In this document: in pieces, positions 10,075 through 18,628 of the stretch
Position numbering within the stretch: the first letter of the stretch is position 1
How the letters are laid out: every line of letters starts with the position of its first letter
DNA from: Helicobacter bilis ATCC 51630
GTDB lineage: Bacteria > Campylobacterota > Campylobacteria > Campylobacterales > Helicobacteraceae
Assembly (NCBI RefSeq): GCF_000686565.1
Contig: NZ_KK365988.1
Location: forward strand, 1 to 45,753
DNA length: 45,753 bases
Reading direction: 5' to 3'
Program-made: the position numbers and the translations under genes
Notes under the pieces: generated by a model
Database searches by the model: none
Told to the model about the DNA's origin: nothing
Seen by the model: only the letters and a program-made list of their open reading frames with translations

Positions 10075-11242
10075 TCACCACCAAAAAGACTTATTAAAGT
10101 GTATTCGCCTTTGTTGGTAGGATACTTCTAAAAGATAGCTGTCAATAAAATCTAAAAGTTCTTTGGCTTTATTTTCTTTTTTTCTTGCATATATTGCAAG
10201 GTTTGGAGTAAAAATCCACCACTTCCGCAACTTGGGTCTAGCACTAAATCATCTTGCGTAATGTCAAAGCACTCAACCATAAAACGCACAATATTAAGTG
10301 GTGTAAAATACTGCCCAGCTGTGCCTTTAAAAAAAATCTGCAAAAAACTTTTGAAATACCTTTCCTTTAATATCCAAGTCTGTTTCACTTAGGCTAATGC
10401 TCTCGAGATTCTTTACTAAAAATTTAATCTCATCTGCATCTAAAATCAGAGCATTATCAAAAACATTGCTATCTTTTTCCTTGTATTTTTGATATAGCCC
10501 TTTAATACGCTTTTCTAGGGCAAATTTATCTTCATCGCGATTTTTTTGAAATTCGTAATGTTTAAGTTTATAATCTGCGTCGTATTCGGCGATTTTTTCG
10601 TCCATTATCTTTGTAAAGATGATTTTGCTAAATTCGCTAAAAGCTTCGGCTGGATTTCTTTTGCCACCATTCCAAAGATAATTATGGATTTTTTGCAAAA
10701 GGGCTTTAGCTCATCGGTTGTTATTTTTGAAATGTTGTTATTCTTAGAATCTCGCAAGTATTTCCATAAGGGTGCATTACCACCATAGGACGGAATATCA
10801 TCAATTAAATCGTTACCATTCTCTTTAATGTAGAGCGTGATTTTTTCTCTGCCATTAGTTACTTGCGCGTAATCTACTCCCAAAAAATTTGCATAGCTTA
10901 AAACCTGCTCTTTTGCCTCTCGCAAATCTTTTTGACTTGACTTTTTAAGTTCTATGGCAATGAAGGCTTTTTGATGTTTGGCATTCTTATAAACAACAAT
11001 ATCCGCTCTTGTGTTACTTTTATTGCTACCTCGTGTAACACGCACTTCTATGACAATGTGAGAGAGTGGAACTCTTTTTCAATAATAAGCCTTGCAAATA
11101 CTTCTGCGCACACTTTTTCCTCTGGATTTGTGTAGTTTTGCTTACTTGGATTCTTAGTGTGATAGATGATACTATCCCTTTCAAAACTAAGATAGCCTTG
11201 CTTTAGTGCTTTTTCAATGATGTCGCTATGCAATGTTTTCAC
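10075..11242 (-). pseudogene. Decayed nuclease-methylase restriction-modification gene
   Basis: Reading leftward from a GTG at 11242, four frame changes separate segments of what was one protein. The first part (NPEEKVCAEVFARLIIEKEF) and the second (RADIVVYKN...AFIAIELKKS) form a type I HsdR-like PD-(D/E)XK nuclease domain. Next comes a helical linker (WNGGKRNPAEAFSEFSKIIF). Last is an N6-adenine methylase start with GQYFTPLNIVRFMVECF and SAM motif I, DPSCGSGGFLL. Shifts lie near 11050, near 10690 in a CCCTTTT run, at an A8 run at 10329-10336, and at a T7 run near 10185. After the last shift the frame stops at 10075, so the catalytic NPPF motif and target recognition domain are missing. It is therefore a truncated, inactive relic next to two other restriction genes. 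Sequencing error could explain single homopolymer shifts but not the missing C-terminus. Confidence 0.8.
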
Positions 11243-11291
11243 CTCGCTTTATTGTATTTTAACTTCTAATCTTTGTATTGTTTATCAAAAT

Positions 11292-11435
11292 TTATTTTCT
11301 TTCCATATTTTTTCGACAGGGTAATTTTAGCGTATTTTTAAAATCGTCAAATTCATAAGTTTGTGGAAAATCTACCATTAAGGTATGGCTGACAACGAGA
11401 TTGTTGTGTAAAAAAATACATTGTATTTGTTGCCC
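11292..11435 (-). pseudogene. Short orphan coding remnant
   Basis: Between the decayed restriction gene and the Mrr-like gene, the minus strand is open for about 48 codons with protein-like composition (for example LVVSHTLMVDFPQTYEFDDF) and ends in TAA at 11292-11294. There is a stop just upstream and no ribosome-binding site, so it looks like the tail of a lost gene, not a functional ORF. I cannot name the family. Being noncoding is a fair alternative. Confidence 0.25.
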
Positions 11436-11481
11436 TTATGCTATTGTATTATTTTTTGGAGTTATATTTTGTGTTGTGCTT

Positions 11482-11964
11482 TTACACTCTTTCGTAGGGG
11501 ATAATCCTATACTCCATACTATTTTCTTCTAAAAATTTTTTCACGCCATAATCTAGGTTTTCACAGCTTGTTACAAATACGCGGCTAACATTCTTTTTTG
11601 CAAAAATCTTTTGATTCTGCTCCAAATATGCAGTGCAATCCCCTAAAAAGATTCTTAAATGCTCCTGTTTTACCTGTGTGTTTTCCCAATTTTTACATTG
11701 AATCAAAATCGCTTCCCTGCCTTTATATGCTATTAGATCAATTCCCTGATCTCTCCGCCCTTCTTTGATTCCCTTAAAATACACCTTATAGCCTTGCTGT
11801 TGGTAGAATCTGCCAATCTGTCGTTCATAATCATCGCCTTTTTGTTTATTTATAGCAGCATAATCTACAACATAACTTCTAGATTTTGCAAGCTTTTTTC
11901 GCTTTGGTTTATATAGTAACAAAAAAGCAATACTAACAACAAAAATGATAAATAAAAATTCCAT
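11482..11964 (-). CDS. Membrane-anchored Mrr-like restriction endonuclease
   Basis: The 160-residue protein has an N-terminal membrane helix (about residues 3-18) and a basic stretch. An Mrr_cat-type nuclease domain follows, beginning near GDDYERQIGRFYQQQGYKV. The PD-(D/E)XK core is visible as DQGIDLIAYKGREAILIQCK: the acidic D, then a Q-x-K in place of E-x-K, which is usual in Mrr-like proteins. Members cut modified or foreign DNA, but many membrane-anchored versions have no known substrate. The ATG at 11964 has AAGGA upstream. It lies 38 nt after the GmrSD-type gene on the same strand, so the two are probably co-transcribed. Function in defence is inferred from family and context. Confidence 0.75.
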   Translation of the reverse strand: MEFLFIIFVVSIAFLLLYKPKRKKLAKSRSYVVDYAAINKQKGDDYERQIGRFYQQQGYKVYFKGIKEGRRDQGIDLIAYKGREAILIQCKNWENTQVKQEHLRIFLGDCTAYLEQNQKIFAKKNVSRVFVTSCENLDYGVKKFLEENSMEYRIIPYERV

Positions 11965-12002
11965 TGTTTATCCTTGTTTACTGAATTTTTCACACATCAA
12001 GT

Positions 12003-13751
12003 CTAAAACACTCTTGTAAAAAGATCTCTAAATTTCTCATATATGTGCCTATTTCTTTTTTCAATATCAGTCTTAGCCCAATCTTTTTGCTCATTTTGTG
12101 CTAGGAGCTGTGCTTCTTTGAAGTGAGAGTTTTTGTAGCTCTCTTTTTTGCGGTGGAAATAACCATTTCCTGCTTCTATATTGACTTTCTTTTCTAGCAA
12201 CATTTTATTGCCAATATGTTCTAAAAATTCTTGTGCATCCTTTTTGTCCCAGCCGTTATAGTTAGCTTCCAGCCATTTTCTAGGCAAAATATGCTCAATC
12301 TCTGCACTCATTAGCGTGTAGTTTTTGCCATTTAGATTCCATTCTAGCTCTTGTTTGGAATCTAGCATAAGTGCGTAGAGAGCTAAGATGTAGCGTATAT
12401 GTCTAGGTAAAGCCTTTTTGGAAAAATGGATAAAACTCTCCAAACTTGGCATAACTAAATTGGGAATATTTGTAGATGTTTCAAAAATCTTTTGTATATT
12501 GTTATTGTGGATATGGATATTTGCCTTCATAAAGCCCCAAAGCAAGCCTGAAGCTCCACCTTTACCATACAATAATCCAATCGCACAATACGCTGCAACC
12601 TGTGGCAAGATAATGTCTAGCACTTCTTGTAATGCTTCTTTGTTTTGATGGTGTTTATAAAAGCACACGCTTACAACCATTTGCCACAATTTATTTTGAT
12701 ATATGCCTAAAAGTGCAAAATATTTTTTAGAATCTTGGCTTAAATATTCATAAGGGTTACACCAAAAATCACCTAATTTTTGGATAAAAATAAAAGTAGA
12801 TTCCTTGCTCAACATATCATCATTTGCCGCGTAATTGACATCACGACCTTTTGTGTTTTTCTTATGCTTTTGTGTCCAAAAATCTAGCGTGCTTGGTATC
12901 GCGGTATCTACATCATTATATTCCGCACGGATAATATGCTCATACTGCGTGAAAAGAAAGCTAATATCCTCCTTTTTTAGATGGGAAGAGCTTTGTATCT
13001 TGCTCTCTAGTTCTTTCCACTCTCTAGCAAAAATCTTTTTCTCTTCTTCATTCTTTTTCTCAAAAATAAGACCCTTAAAAATATCCGCAGGGCTTAAAGT
13101 TACACCGCGATTATTGAGTGTATTGAAAATGCGCAAGGCTTTATCTCTGTTATCACATTCAATGGGTAAAAGCACGCAAGAGCGTAAAAGGCATAAGCAA
13201 AAATCAAACCACTCTACAGGCTTTTCTCTTGCTAATTCGTCAATTTTTCCTTGAAAAAACAAAAAGTTTTTCTCATATAAAGAAAGCTTTATGTTGCTCT
13301 TAATATCTAAAGTATCTTTAAAAAGATTTTCTAAAGATTGGTTATCAAAATCTGTTGCCACCTCACTTTTTAAATGCACTTTATCAAAATCAATCTGTCC
13401 TGTAAGTGCATTGCTATCCCATAAGCACGCCGCTAAATCACTTTTAAGCTTATCTATACCATTTTGCCCCCTTGCTTTCTCATACAATGCGCGGATTAAG
13501 AGATTGAGCGTTGTGGTTCTTTGCTGTCCATCGATGATGTTTTGTCTATAATTTTCCTTATATACCACTACACAACCTAAGAAATACTCCTCGTCCTCTT
13601 TTTTATTTTCAAAAAAGTTACATACATCTTCCCAAAGCTGCAAACATTCATCTTCACTCCAGACATAATTTCTTTGATACATTGGAATCAAAAATTTATT
13701 TTTTGAAAGATAATCAAATATTGTTTTGCGCTCTGCTCTCATTTCTGCCAT
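12003..13751 (-). CDS. GmrSD-type (DUF262/DUF1524) restriction endonuclease
   Basis: The domain order is that of type IV GmrSD enzymes and related anti-phage nucleases. The N-terminal DUF262 domain has IPMYQRNYVW (residues 22-31) and the nucleotide-binding DGQQR motif (74-78). The C-terminal DUF1524 HNH-like nuclease has EIEHILPRKW (about 484-493) followed by an Asn in HIGNKMLL (about 515). Such enzymes hydrolyse a nucleotide and cut phage DNA carrying modified bases; the exact target cannot be read here. I choose the ATG at 13751. The upstream GTG at 13757 abuts the Shine-Dalgarno AAAAGGAG, while 13751 has normal spacing. The 582 residues are uninterrupted and all key motifs are intact, in contrast to the neighbouring decayed gene. 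It precedes the Mrr-like gene and follows the dehydrogenase gene by 63 nt. Confidence 0.85.
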   Translation of the reverse strand: MAEMRAERKTIFDYLSKNKFLIPMYQRNYVWSEDECLQLWEDVCNFFENKKEDEEYFLGCVVVYKENYRQNIIDGQQRTTTLNLLIRALYEKARGQNGIDKLKSDLAACLWDSNALTGQIDFDKVHLKSEVATDFDNQSLENLFKDTLDIKSNIKLSLYEKNFLFFQGKIDELAREKPVEWFDFCLCLLRSCVLLPIECDNRDKALRIFNTLNNRGVTLSPADIFKGLIFEKKNEEEKKIFAREWKELESKIQSSSHLKKEDISFLFTQYEHIIRAEYNDVDTAIPSTLDFWTQKHKKNTKGRDVNYAANDDMLSKESTFIFIQKLGDFWCNPYEYLSQDSKKYFALLGIYQNKLWQMVVSVCFYKHHQNKEALQEVLDIILPQVAAYCAIGLLYGKGGASGLLWGFMKANIHIHNNNIQKIFETSTNIPNLVMPSLESFIHFSKKALPRHIRYILALYALMLDSKQELEWNLNGKNYTLMSAEIEHILPRKWLEANYNGWDKKDAQEFLEHIGNKMLLEKKVNIEAGNGYFHRKKESYKNSHFKEAQLLAQNEQKDWAKTDIEKRNRHIYEKFRDLFTRVF

Positions 13752-13814
13752 TTCCACTCCTTTTTATCGTGGCTTGTTGCTTTTCACAATGTTTTTATTT
13801 GTATTTTTGGGATT

Positions 13815-15653
13815 CTACCCTCTCCCATCTTCTAGCACTTTTAGACTGCCATTAGATTCTATCTCGCAGACGATGTATGGGAGTCCTTGTTTGTTGAGTT
13901 CGCACATAAAGGGGTCGGGGTCGTTTTGCTCCATATTCCACACACCACTACCACTACTAGAATCTATCCCCTGATGCTCTCCACCCTTTGGCATATCGGC
14001 GTTGAGTTTTAGTCGCTCTGCGTTGTAGGATTCTATGCTAGAAGCTTCACTGCTATGGCAAGAGATAGAATCCACTTTTTGAGATTCCATATTGCTAGAA
14101 TCTTGGCATTCTAAGATTGTGCTGCTAGTTTGGGGGTTGTCAAGAAAATCGCGATTGAGCTTACTAGGGGCAAGTGATTGAGCGATTTTCGCAGACTCCG
14201 CCAAAATAGCAGTGCAAGCTGAATGCTCCTTAGGCGCATTTAGCCCCCATTTATCTTCACATATCAGCTTCGCTCCAATCATCGCTGGCACACCTGTCGT
14301 ATAGCTCACGCCTTGCGCATTGACTTCTTTATAACAAGTCTCGTGATTGCAAATATTATAGATATAAATTGTGCGTTCTTTGCCGTCTTTCACGCCCTTC
14401 ATATAGCAGCCAATGTGCGTTTGCCCCTTTGTGCGAGAAGCTAGACTTGCAGGATCTGGCAGAAGCGTCTTTAGCACTTCAATAGGCACGATTTTGCCGC
14501 CCTTATGTGCTACTTCATCAATGCGTAAAAAGCCGATGTTTTCTAGGCATTTCATATGTGTGAGATAGCTCTCGCCAAAAGTCATAAAAAAGCGGATTTT
14601 TCGCAAACCTTTGATATTGCGGATAAGCGATTCTAGCTCTTCGTGGTAGAGTAAATAGCTATTTTTCACGCCAACTTCTGGGTAATCCCACTCTTTCATC
14701 AAAGCTAGGGGTGCAATATCTCGCCATTGTCCGTTAAAGTAAGATTCTACTTTCAAACCCTGCGTATTAGAATCTAGCGTAAAATGCTTTTCTTCTCGCT
14801 CAAACTTGCGATAAATGGTGTCTTGCTTTAAATCAGGGTTTAAGGCTAAGTCAGCTTGTGAAACAAGGCTGTTAGATTCTGTATTAGAACCCACTTTTTG
14901 AGATTCCATATTGCTAGAATCTTGGCATTCTAAGATTGTGCTGCTAGTTTGGGGGTTGTCAAGAAAATCGCGATTGAGCTTACTAGGGGCAAGTGATTGA
15001 GCGATTTTCGCAGACTCCGCCGAAATAGCAGTGCAAGCTGAATGCCCCTCTTTAACCCAATAACGCGCCTTTGAACTCACTTCCCTTAAGTTAATTTCAG
15101 GGTTAAAGTTTGTAGCAAACGCATAGCCGTGGTCCCCCGCATTGCAGTCCAAAATATCAATGCTATGAATCTCATCAAAATAATGCTTCTGCGCGTAAGC
15201 ACAAAATACATTAGTAACACCCGGATCAAACCCACTGCCAAGCAAAGCAAAAATCCCTGCTTGTTTATAGCGTGTATCATACGCCCACTGCTCTTTATAC
15301 TCAAAATGTGCGGAGTCTGGATGCTCGTAATTTGCCGTATCTAAATAATGCGTTTTTGTGCAAAGACAGGCTTCCATAATGCTCAAGTCTTGGTAAGGCA
15401 ATGCGACATTTACCACGAGTTTTGGGCGGTATTTTTCAATCAAAGCCACCACAGATTCTACGCTATCGGCATCGACAGAATCTATCTCAATCTCACCTAA
15501 GCCTTTTTGGCGGATAGAATCTGCTATCGCTTGGCATTTGCTAAGGGTGCGAGAAGCTAAGATAATGCGAGTAAAACTCTCCCTATTCATCGCCATTTTA
15601 TGCGCTACTACGCCGCCAACTCCACCAGCCCCGATTTGTAAAACACAAGCCAT
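13815..15653 (-). CDS. Carboxynorspermidine/saccharopine dehydrogenase with two repeat insertions
   Basis: The NAD(P)-dependent core matches the Campylobacterota carboxynorspermidine dehydrogenase of the alternative spermidine pathway. It has an N-terminal Rossmann motif (IGAGGVGGVVAHK), NVALPYQDLSIMEACL, YLDTANYEHPD, ALLGSGFDPGVTNVF, DCNAGDHGYAFATNFNPE, LLYHEELESL, FFMTFGESYLTH, LLPDPASL and the C-terminal DPDPFMCELNKQGLP. Family members have about 400 residues; this one has 612. The excess lies in two low-complexity, Ser/Asn-rich inserts, at about residues 198-302 (between KARYW and NGQW) and about 470-568 (between KWGLNAPKE and GVWNMEQ). Both contain the same 155-bp repeat. The reading frame stays open, so the enzyme may tolerate them as loops. 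AAGGAG precedes the ATG at 15653. Substrate is inferred from family; saccharopine dehydrogenase is the generic alternative. Confidence 0.88.
   Translation of the reverse strand: MACVLQIGAGGVGGVVAHKMAMNRESFTRIILASRTLSKCQAIADSIRQKGLGEIEIDSVDADSVESVVALIEKYRPKLVVNVALPYQDLSIMEACLCTKTHYLDTANYEHPDSAHFEYKEQWAYDTRYKQAGIFALLGSGFDPGVTNVFCAYAQKHYFDEIHSIDILDCNAGDHGYAFATNFNPEINLREVSSKARYWVKEGHSACTAISAESAKIAQSLAPSKLNRDFLDNPQTSSTILECQDSSNMESQKVGSNTESNSLVSQADLALNPDLKQDTIYRKFEREEKHFTLDSNTQGLKVESYFNGQWRDIAPLALMKEWDYPEVGVKNSYLLYHEELESLIRNIKGLRKIRFFMTFGESYLTHMKCLENIGFLRIDEVAHKGGKIVPIEVLKTLLPDPASLASRTKGQTHIGCYMKGVKDGKERTIYIYNICNHETCYKEVNAQGVSYTTGVPAMIGAKLICEDKWGLNAPKEHSACTAILAESAKIAQSLAPSKLNRDFLDNPQTSSTILECQDSSNMESQKVDSISCHSSEASSIESYNAERLKLNADMPKGGEHQGIDSSSGSGVWNMEQNDPDPFMCELNKQGLPYIVCEIESNGSLKVLEDGRG
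14072..14226 (-). repeat. In-frame 155-bp repeat, copy A
   Basis: This copy is identical to copy B at 14891-15045 except for one base (near 14203). It lies in the second insert of the dehydrogenase gene, in the same orientation and reading frame as copy B (offset 819 nt, divisible by 3). It contains a perfect 9-bp inverted repeat, GAAAATCGC (14144-14152) and GCGATTTTC (14182-14190). It encodes HSACTAILAESAKIAQSLAP and following residues. Confidence 0.95.
14891..15045 (-). repeat. In-frame 155-bp repeat, copy B
   Basis: This is the partner of copy A, in the first insert of the dehydrogenase gene, with 154 of 155 bases identical by direct comparison. The single difference changes Leu (copy A) to Ser (copy B) in the encoded peptide. 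Sequences on either side of the two copies differ, so the shared unit is sharply bounded. This suggests recent duplication, insertion of a mobile repeat, or gene conversion. Confidence 0.95.
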
Positions 15654-16017
15654 AATTGCTCCTTGAATAAAATGAAAACATATTCTTTGCTTGGTTGCTA
15701 TTAGTCTAAACTACACTACAATAAAACAACTTGACATTTTGTAATGATATGGTAGAGTAAATAACACTAACTTTTTTGTGAAGCAAGAAACATATTCTGT
15801 AAGGATTATAACTTAAAAATATAAAGCTTGTTACTTGCCCTTGGATACATTTAAAGGCACGATGAGTTTTATAATCATAAAATGACAATACATTTATATC
15901 CAATGTGTAAAAATAGAAATGCGTGGTGATATTTTCTTATTAGTTTTTATTTTAAAGCGATTTTTAAGAGAGTTTATTATAGAGTTTCGGTTTTAATGGG
16001 AATGGGAGAGTGATTGA
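15654..16017. other. Intergenic region between divergent genes
   Basis: These 364 bases separate the leftward dehydrogenase gene from the rightward yhcH-like gene and must hold both promoters. I could not assign either with confidence. No RNA gene is visible. Confidence 0.3.
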
Positions 16018-16533
16018 ATGGCTATTATTTCAAAACTTGATAATTGTGGGTGGCTTTTTTGTCAGCATGAAGCACTAAAGCAGCTTTATAGGTTTTTTGA
16101 GACTTGTTTGCAGGGCAAGTATAAAAAAAGAGACTATGAAAATGGGATTCGCATTGATTTGGATTCTGGCATTTTTGCTATGTTGCAAACCTACAAGCTA
16201 AAACCATATAAACGCGCATTTTTTGAGACACATAAAGAATATGTTGATTTTCAGCTTACAATCCATGGTAGTGAATGCTTTATGATAGGTGATTCTAAAG
16301 ATTTTAAGATTATAGAATCATATAATGCAGAAAAGGACTTGATTGTATATAAATCAAAAAAATCTACTCATAGAATCATTTCAAGCAATGCGTGTCTTTG
16401 CGTATTTTTCCCAAATGATGTGCATGCTGGTGGGCTAAAACACAAGAACATTACGGATAATAAAGTTTATAAAATAGTAGCAAAAGTCCCAAAAACATTA
16501 TTAGAATCTTATATTGTAAAATCTTGTAATTAG
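16018..16533 (+). CDS. YhcH/YjgK/YiaL (EbgC-like) family protein
   Basis: The 171-residue protein matches the YhcH/YjgK/YiaL cupin-like family. Members act in sialic acid and other sugar catabolism and are thought to help anomer or sugar-acid conversion. The family's metal-site residues are seen in ETHKEYVDFQLTIHGSE (His and Glu) and in FFPNDVHAGG (Asp-x-His). The N-terminal MAIISKLDN and the central FAMLQTYKLKP are also typical. No sugar catabolic genes are nearby, so the substrate is unknown. The next gene starts 8 nt downstream and probably shares the transcript. Confidence 0.82.
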   Translation: MAIISKLDNCGWLFCQHEALKQLYRFFETCLQGKYKKRDYENGIRIDLDSGIFAMLQTYKLKPYKRAFFETHKEYVDFQLTIHGSECFMIGDSKDFKIIESYNAEKDLIVYKSKKSTHRIISSNACLCVFFPNDVHAGGLKHKNITDNKVYKIVAKVPKTLLESYIVKSCN

Positions 16534-16541
16534 GAGGAAAT

Positions 16542-17057
16542 ATGCGTCTATTACGCTATGGAGTGTGCGTATTATGGGGACTTTTTGGTGCTGTGTATGC
16601 AGGGGATATTTCTGGTATCTATTTAACGCATAAAGGCACTGAAGGGGGTCAGGCTATCGTTGAGATTTTTAAGCATAATGGTAAATATTATGTCTATGGA
16701 CTAAAGAATCTTGAGGCAGAACCAGTAAGTGATTCATGCAATAAAAATGTCGAGCTACGCGAAAGAAAGAGTGTGGGCGTTGTATTTGGATATGGCTACA
16801 CAGAAAATAAGAAAGGGCAATTTGTAGATGGGGCAATTTATAATTTTTATAATTGTAAAACATATCATGGCAAAATCGTGCCAAAAGGAAATGATAAAAT
16901 CGATTTTGTAGGCGCTCTAGATTCCTATTATGTATTAAGTAAAGCATTTGAATGGCAAAAATTAAGCACAGAGCAAAGCAAACAATATCAACAATACAGA
17001 CTACCACTGGAAAAAATCGCGCCAACGATTGATGATACTATTCGTAGCAGGAAGTAA
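16542..17057 (+). CDS. Exported DUF2147-like protein
   Basis: An N-terminal signal peptide is clear: MRLLRYG, a hydrophobic core, and a VYAG cleavage region near residue 20. The mature part of about 150 residues resembles DUF2147: DISGIYLTHKGTEGGQAIVEIFKHNGKYYVYG and then FVDGAIYNFYNCKTYHGKI. That family is a lipocalin-like beta-barrel seen in exported bacterial proteins without known function. Two cysteines (in DSCNKN and YNCKTY) could form a disulfide in the periplasm. AGGAGG precedes the ATG. The gene lies 8 nt after the yhcH-like gene. Confidence 0.7.
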   Translation: MRLLRYGVCVLWGLFGAVYAGDISGIYLTHKGTEGGQAIVEIFKHNGKYYVYGLKNLEAEPVSDSCNKNVELRERKSVGVVFGYGYTENKKGQFVDGAIYNFYNCKTYHGKIVPKGNDKIDFVGALDSYYVLSKAFEWQKLSTEQSKQYQQYRLPLEKIAPTIDDTIRSRK

Positions 17058-17376
17058 TATCTGCGTTTTGACAAATCTAGCAAAAGTGTGGTGGCACATT
17101 ATGTTATGTTTTAATTTTTGGAGATTCTGATAATCTTTTTGACTTTCTACTAATGAAGCCTTGAGGTTTTTGGAAACTAGCTGTTATTTTTCTAGATGGT
17201 TGTTTGGTAAAATGCAAGTTAATGGCTATTATTGAATCAAAATACCAACCAAAATTTTTCTACACCTCTACACCTATTTTGAATCTGCTTTTTGGAGTTT
17301 TTGAACATATTATCATAATAGATAAATGGTTGCTTATTTGCATGGAACTTATCTCTGCAGAATTCCATAGGATTTG
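17058..17376. other. Gap between converging DUF2147 gene and rodA
   Basis: In 319 bases I see no gene. A small rightward ORF beginning at 17204 runs into antisense rodA and has no protein family look. No clear terminator hairpin was found. Confidence 0.3.
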
Positions 17377-18522
17377 TTATATATTACGCCTTGCTCGTCT
17401 CTTAGGAATACGCATGAAGTTACCAAATGGTGTAGTCTCTTTAAAGTTGCTGAAGCTAAAGCGAAAAGTTGTAGCATTTTCAAACATAGCAATGAGTATT
17501 ACAAAAGTAATAAAACTGCTTCCACCATAGCTAAATAAAGGCAGTGGTATCCCAACGACTGGGGCTAACTCAATAGTCATAGCAATATTTACAGAAGTAT
17601 AGACAAAAAATAGCATAGCAAGACAGCTTGCAATAACCTTTAAAAAATAATCTTGTGAATCTAAAAAGCAAAAAGAAAGCAAATGCAGCACAATAAATAA
17701 ATACAAAGCAATCAAAGCACATGATCCAAGAAAGCCAAAACGCTCCGCAAAATGTGCGAATATAAAATCACTTGTAGCAACGGGTAAAAATTTCAAATTT
17801 GCCTGTGTTGCATCTTCATAATTTCTTCCAGTTAAACCACCGCTACCTACGGCAATAAGGCTTTGCTGCACTTGAGAGCTTGTATTACCGCTTACAAGTT
17901 TCATGATTCTATCTACTTGATAGGGCTTTAATACAAACTTAAACGCAATAGGCGAGAAAAGCAAACCAGCAATAATGCAAGTAAGCCATACTTTCTTATG
18001 CACTCCAATAATAAAAAGCATACCATAGCCCATAACAAGCACAATGATAGCACTCCCTAAATCTGGCTCAATTAAGATAAGAAAAAAAGGGATAAGGATA
18101 AATACGCTAATTTTAAAAAACTCAATCCAGCCATATCCATCTTGTGGTGGTGGGTTTTTCTGCACATAATGTGCTAAAAATAGCACAACAGCAATCTTTA
18201 CAGGCTCACTTGGTTGCAGTGAGAATCCACCGATATTTATCCATCTTTGCGCCCCAAGCTTTGTAGTCCCTATGACTTCCACAGCAAGTAAAAGCAAGAT
18301 ACAAATGATATAAAATACCACGACACCTTTATATAGATAGCGAAAAGGGATAAAAAAGATAAATAAAAATATAAAGATTCCCAAAAACGCATAGCTTGAT
18401 TGTCGTATGAGAAGTGTTTGTGAAGTCTCACTTAAGAGATACAAACTTGTAAAAACAAGTGGCAAAATTAAAAGAATTAAGACATAATCAAAATGAGTTG
18501 TAATGCGTGAGCCAAATAGCAA
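17377..18522 (-). CDS. rodA: Rod-shape SEDS peptidoglycan glycosyltransferase RodA
   Basis: RodA polymerises lipid II during side-wall growth, paired with PBP2 in the elongasome. The 381-residue protein has about ten membrane helices. SEDS signatures are TTKLGAQRWINIGGFSLQPSEPVKI, given here as KLGAQRWI and LQPSEPVKIA, and ILIEPDLGSAII. Later come VAVGSGGLTGR-like SLIAVGSGGLTGR, TSDFIFAHFAERFGFLG, and the C-terminal GIPLPLFSYGGSSF. The Asp of EPDLGSA is the catalytic region in this family. It is RodA, not FtsW, because of the KLGAQRW/LQPSE type and the separate FtsW gene at 34514. It is transcribed away from topA, and the 106-nt gap between their starts carries the topA promoter. Confidence 0.93.
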   Translation of the reverse strand: MLFGSRITTHFDYVLILLILPLVFTSLYLLSETSQTLLIRQSSYAFLGIFIFLFIFFIPFRYLYKGVVVFYIICILLLLAVEVIGTTKLGAQRWINIGGFSLQPSEPVKIAVVLFLAHYVQKNPPPQDGYGWIEFFKISVFILIPFFLILIEPDLGSAIIVLVMGYGMLFIIGVHKKVWLTCIIAGLLFSPIAFKFVLKPYQVDRIMKLVSGNTSSQVQQSLIAVGSGGLTGRNYEDATQANLKFLPVATSDFIFAHFAERFGFLGSCALIALYLFIVLHLLSFCFLDSQDYFLKVIASCLAMLFFVYTSVNIAMTIELAPVVGIPLPLFSYGGSSFITFVILIAMFENATTFRFSFSNFKETTPFGNFMRIPKRRARRNI

Positions 18523-18531
18523 GTTTTTTCC

Positions 18532-18559
18532 TTGAACAGAATCTTTTTCGTATTATAAT
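18532..18559 (+). promoter_or_regulatory. Probable topA promoter
   Basis: TTGAAC (18532-18537) and a consensus TATAAT (18554-18559) are separated by 16 nt. Transcription would begin near 18566, giving a leader of about 60 nt to the chosen topA start. This also argues against the upstream in-frame ATG at 18569, which would leave almost no leader. Confidence 0.6.
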
Positions 18560-18628
18560 AAAAAATATTTGAAATATATGCTAGAATTGCAAGTTATTTT
18601 CACAACCAAGATAAAGGCAAGTGTATTT

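Noticed and set aside
17204-17530. 108-residue ORF between the DUF2147 gene and rodA
   Set aside because: Its second half is antisense to the conserved rodA C-terminus, and its first half has no protein-like pattern.
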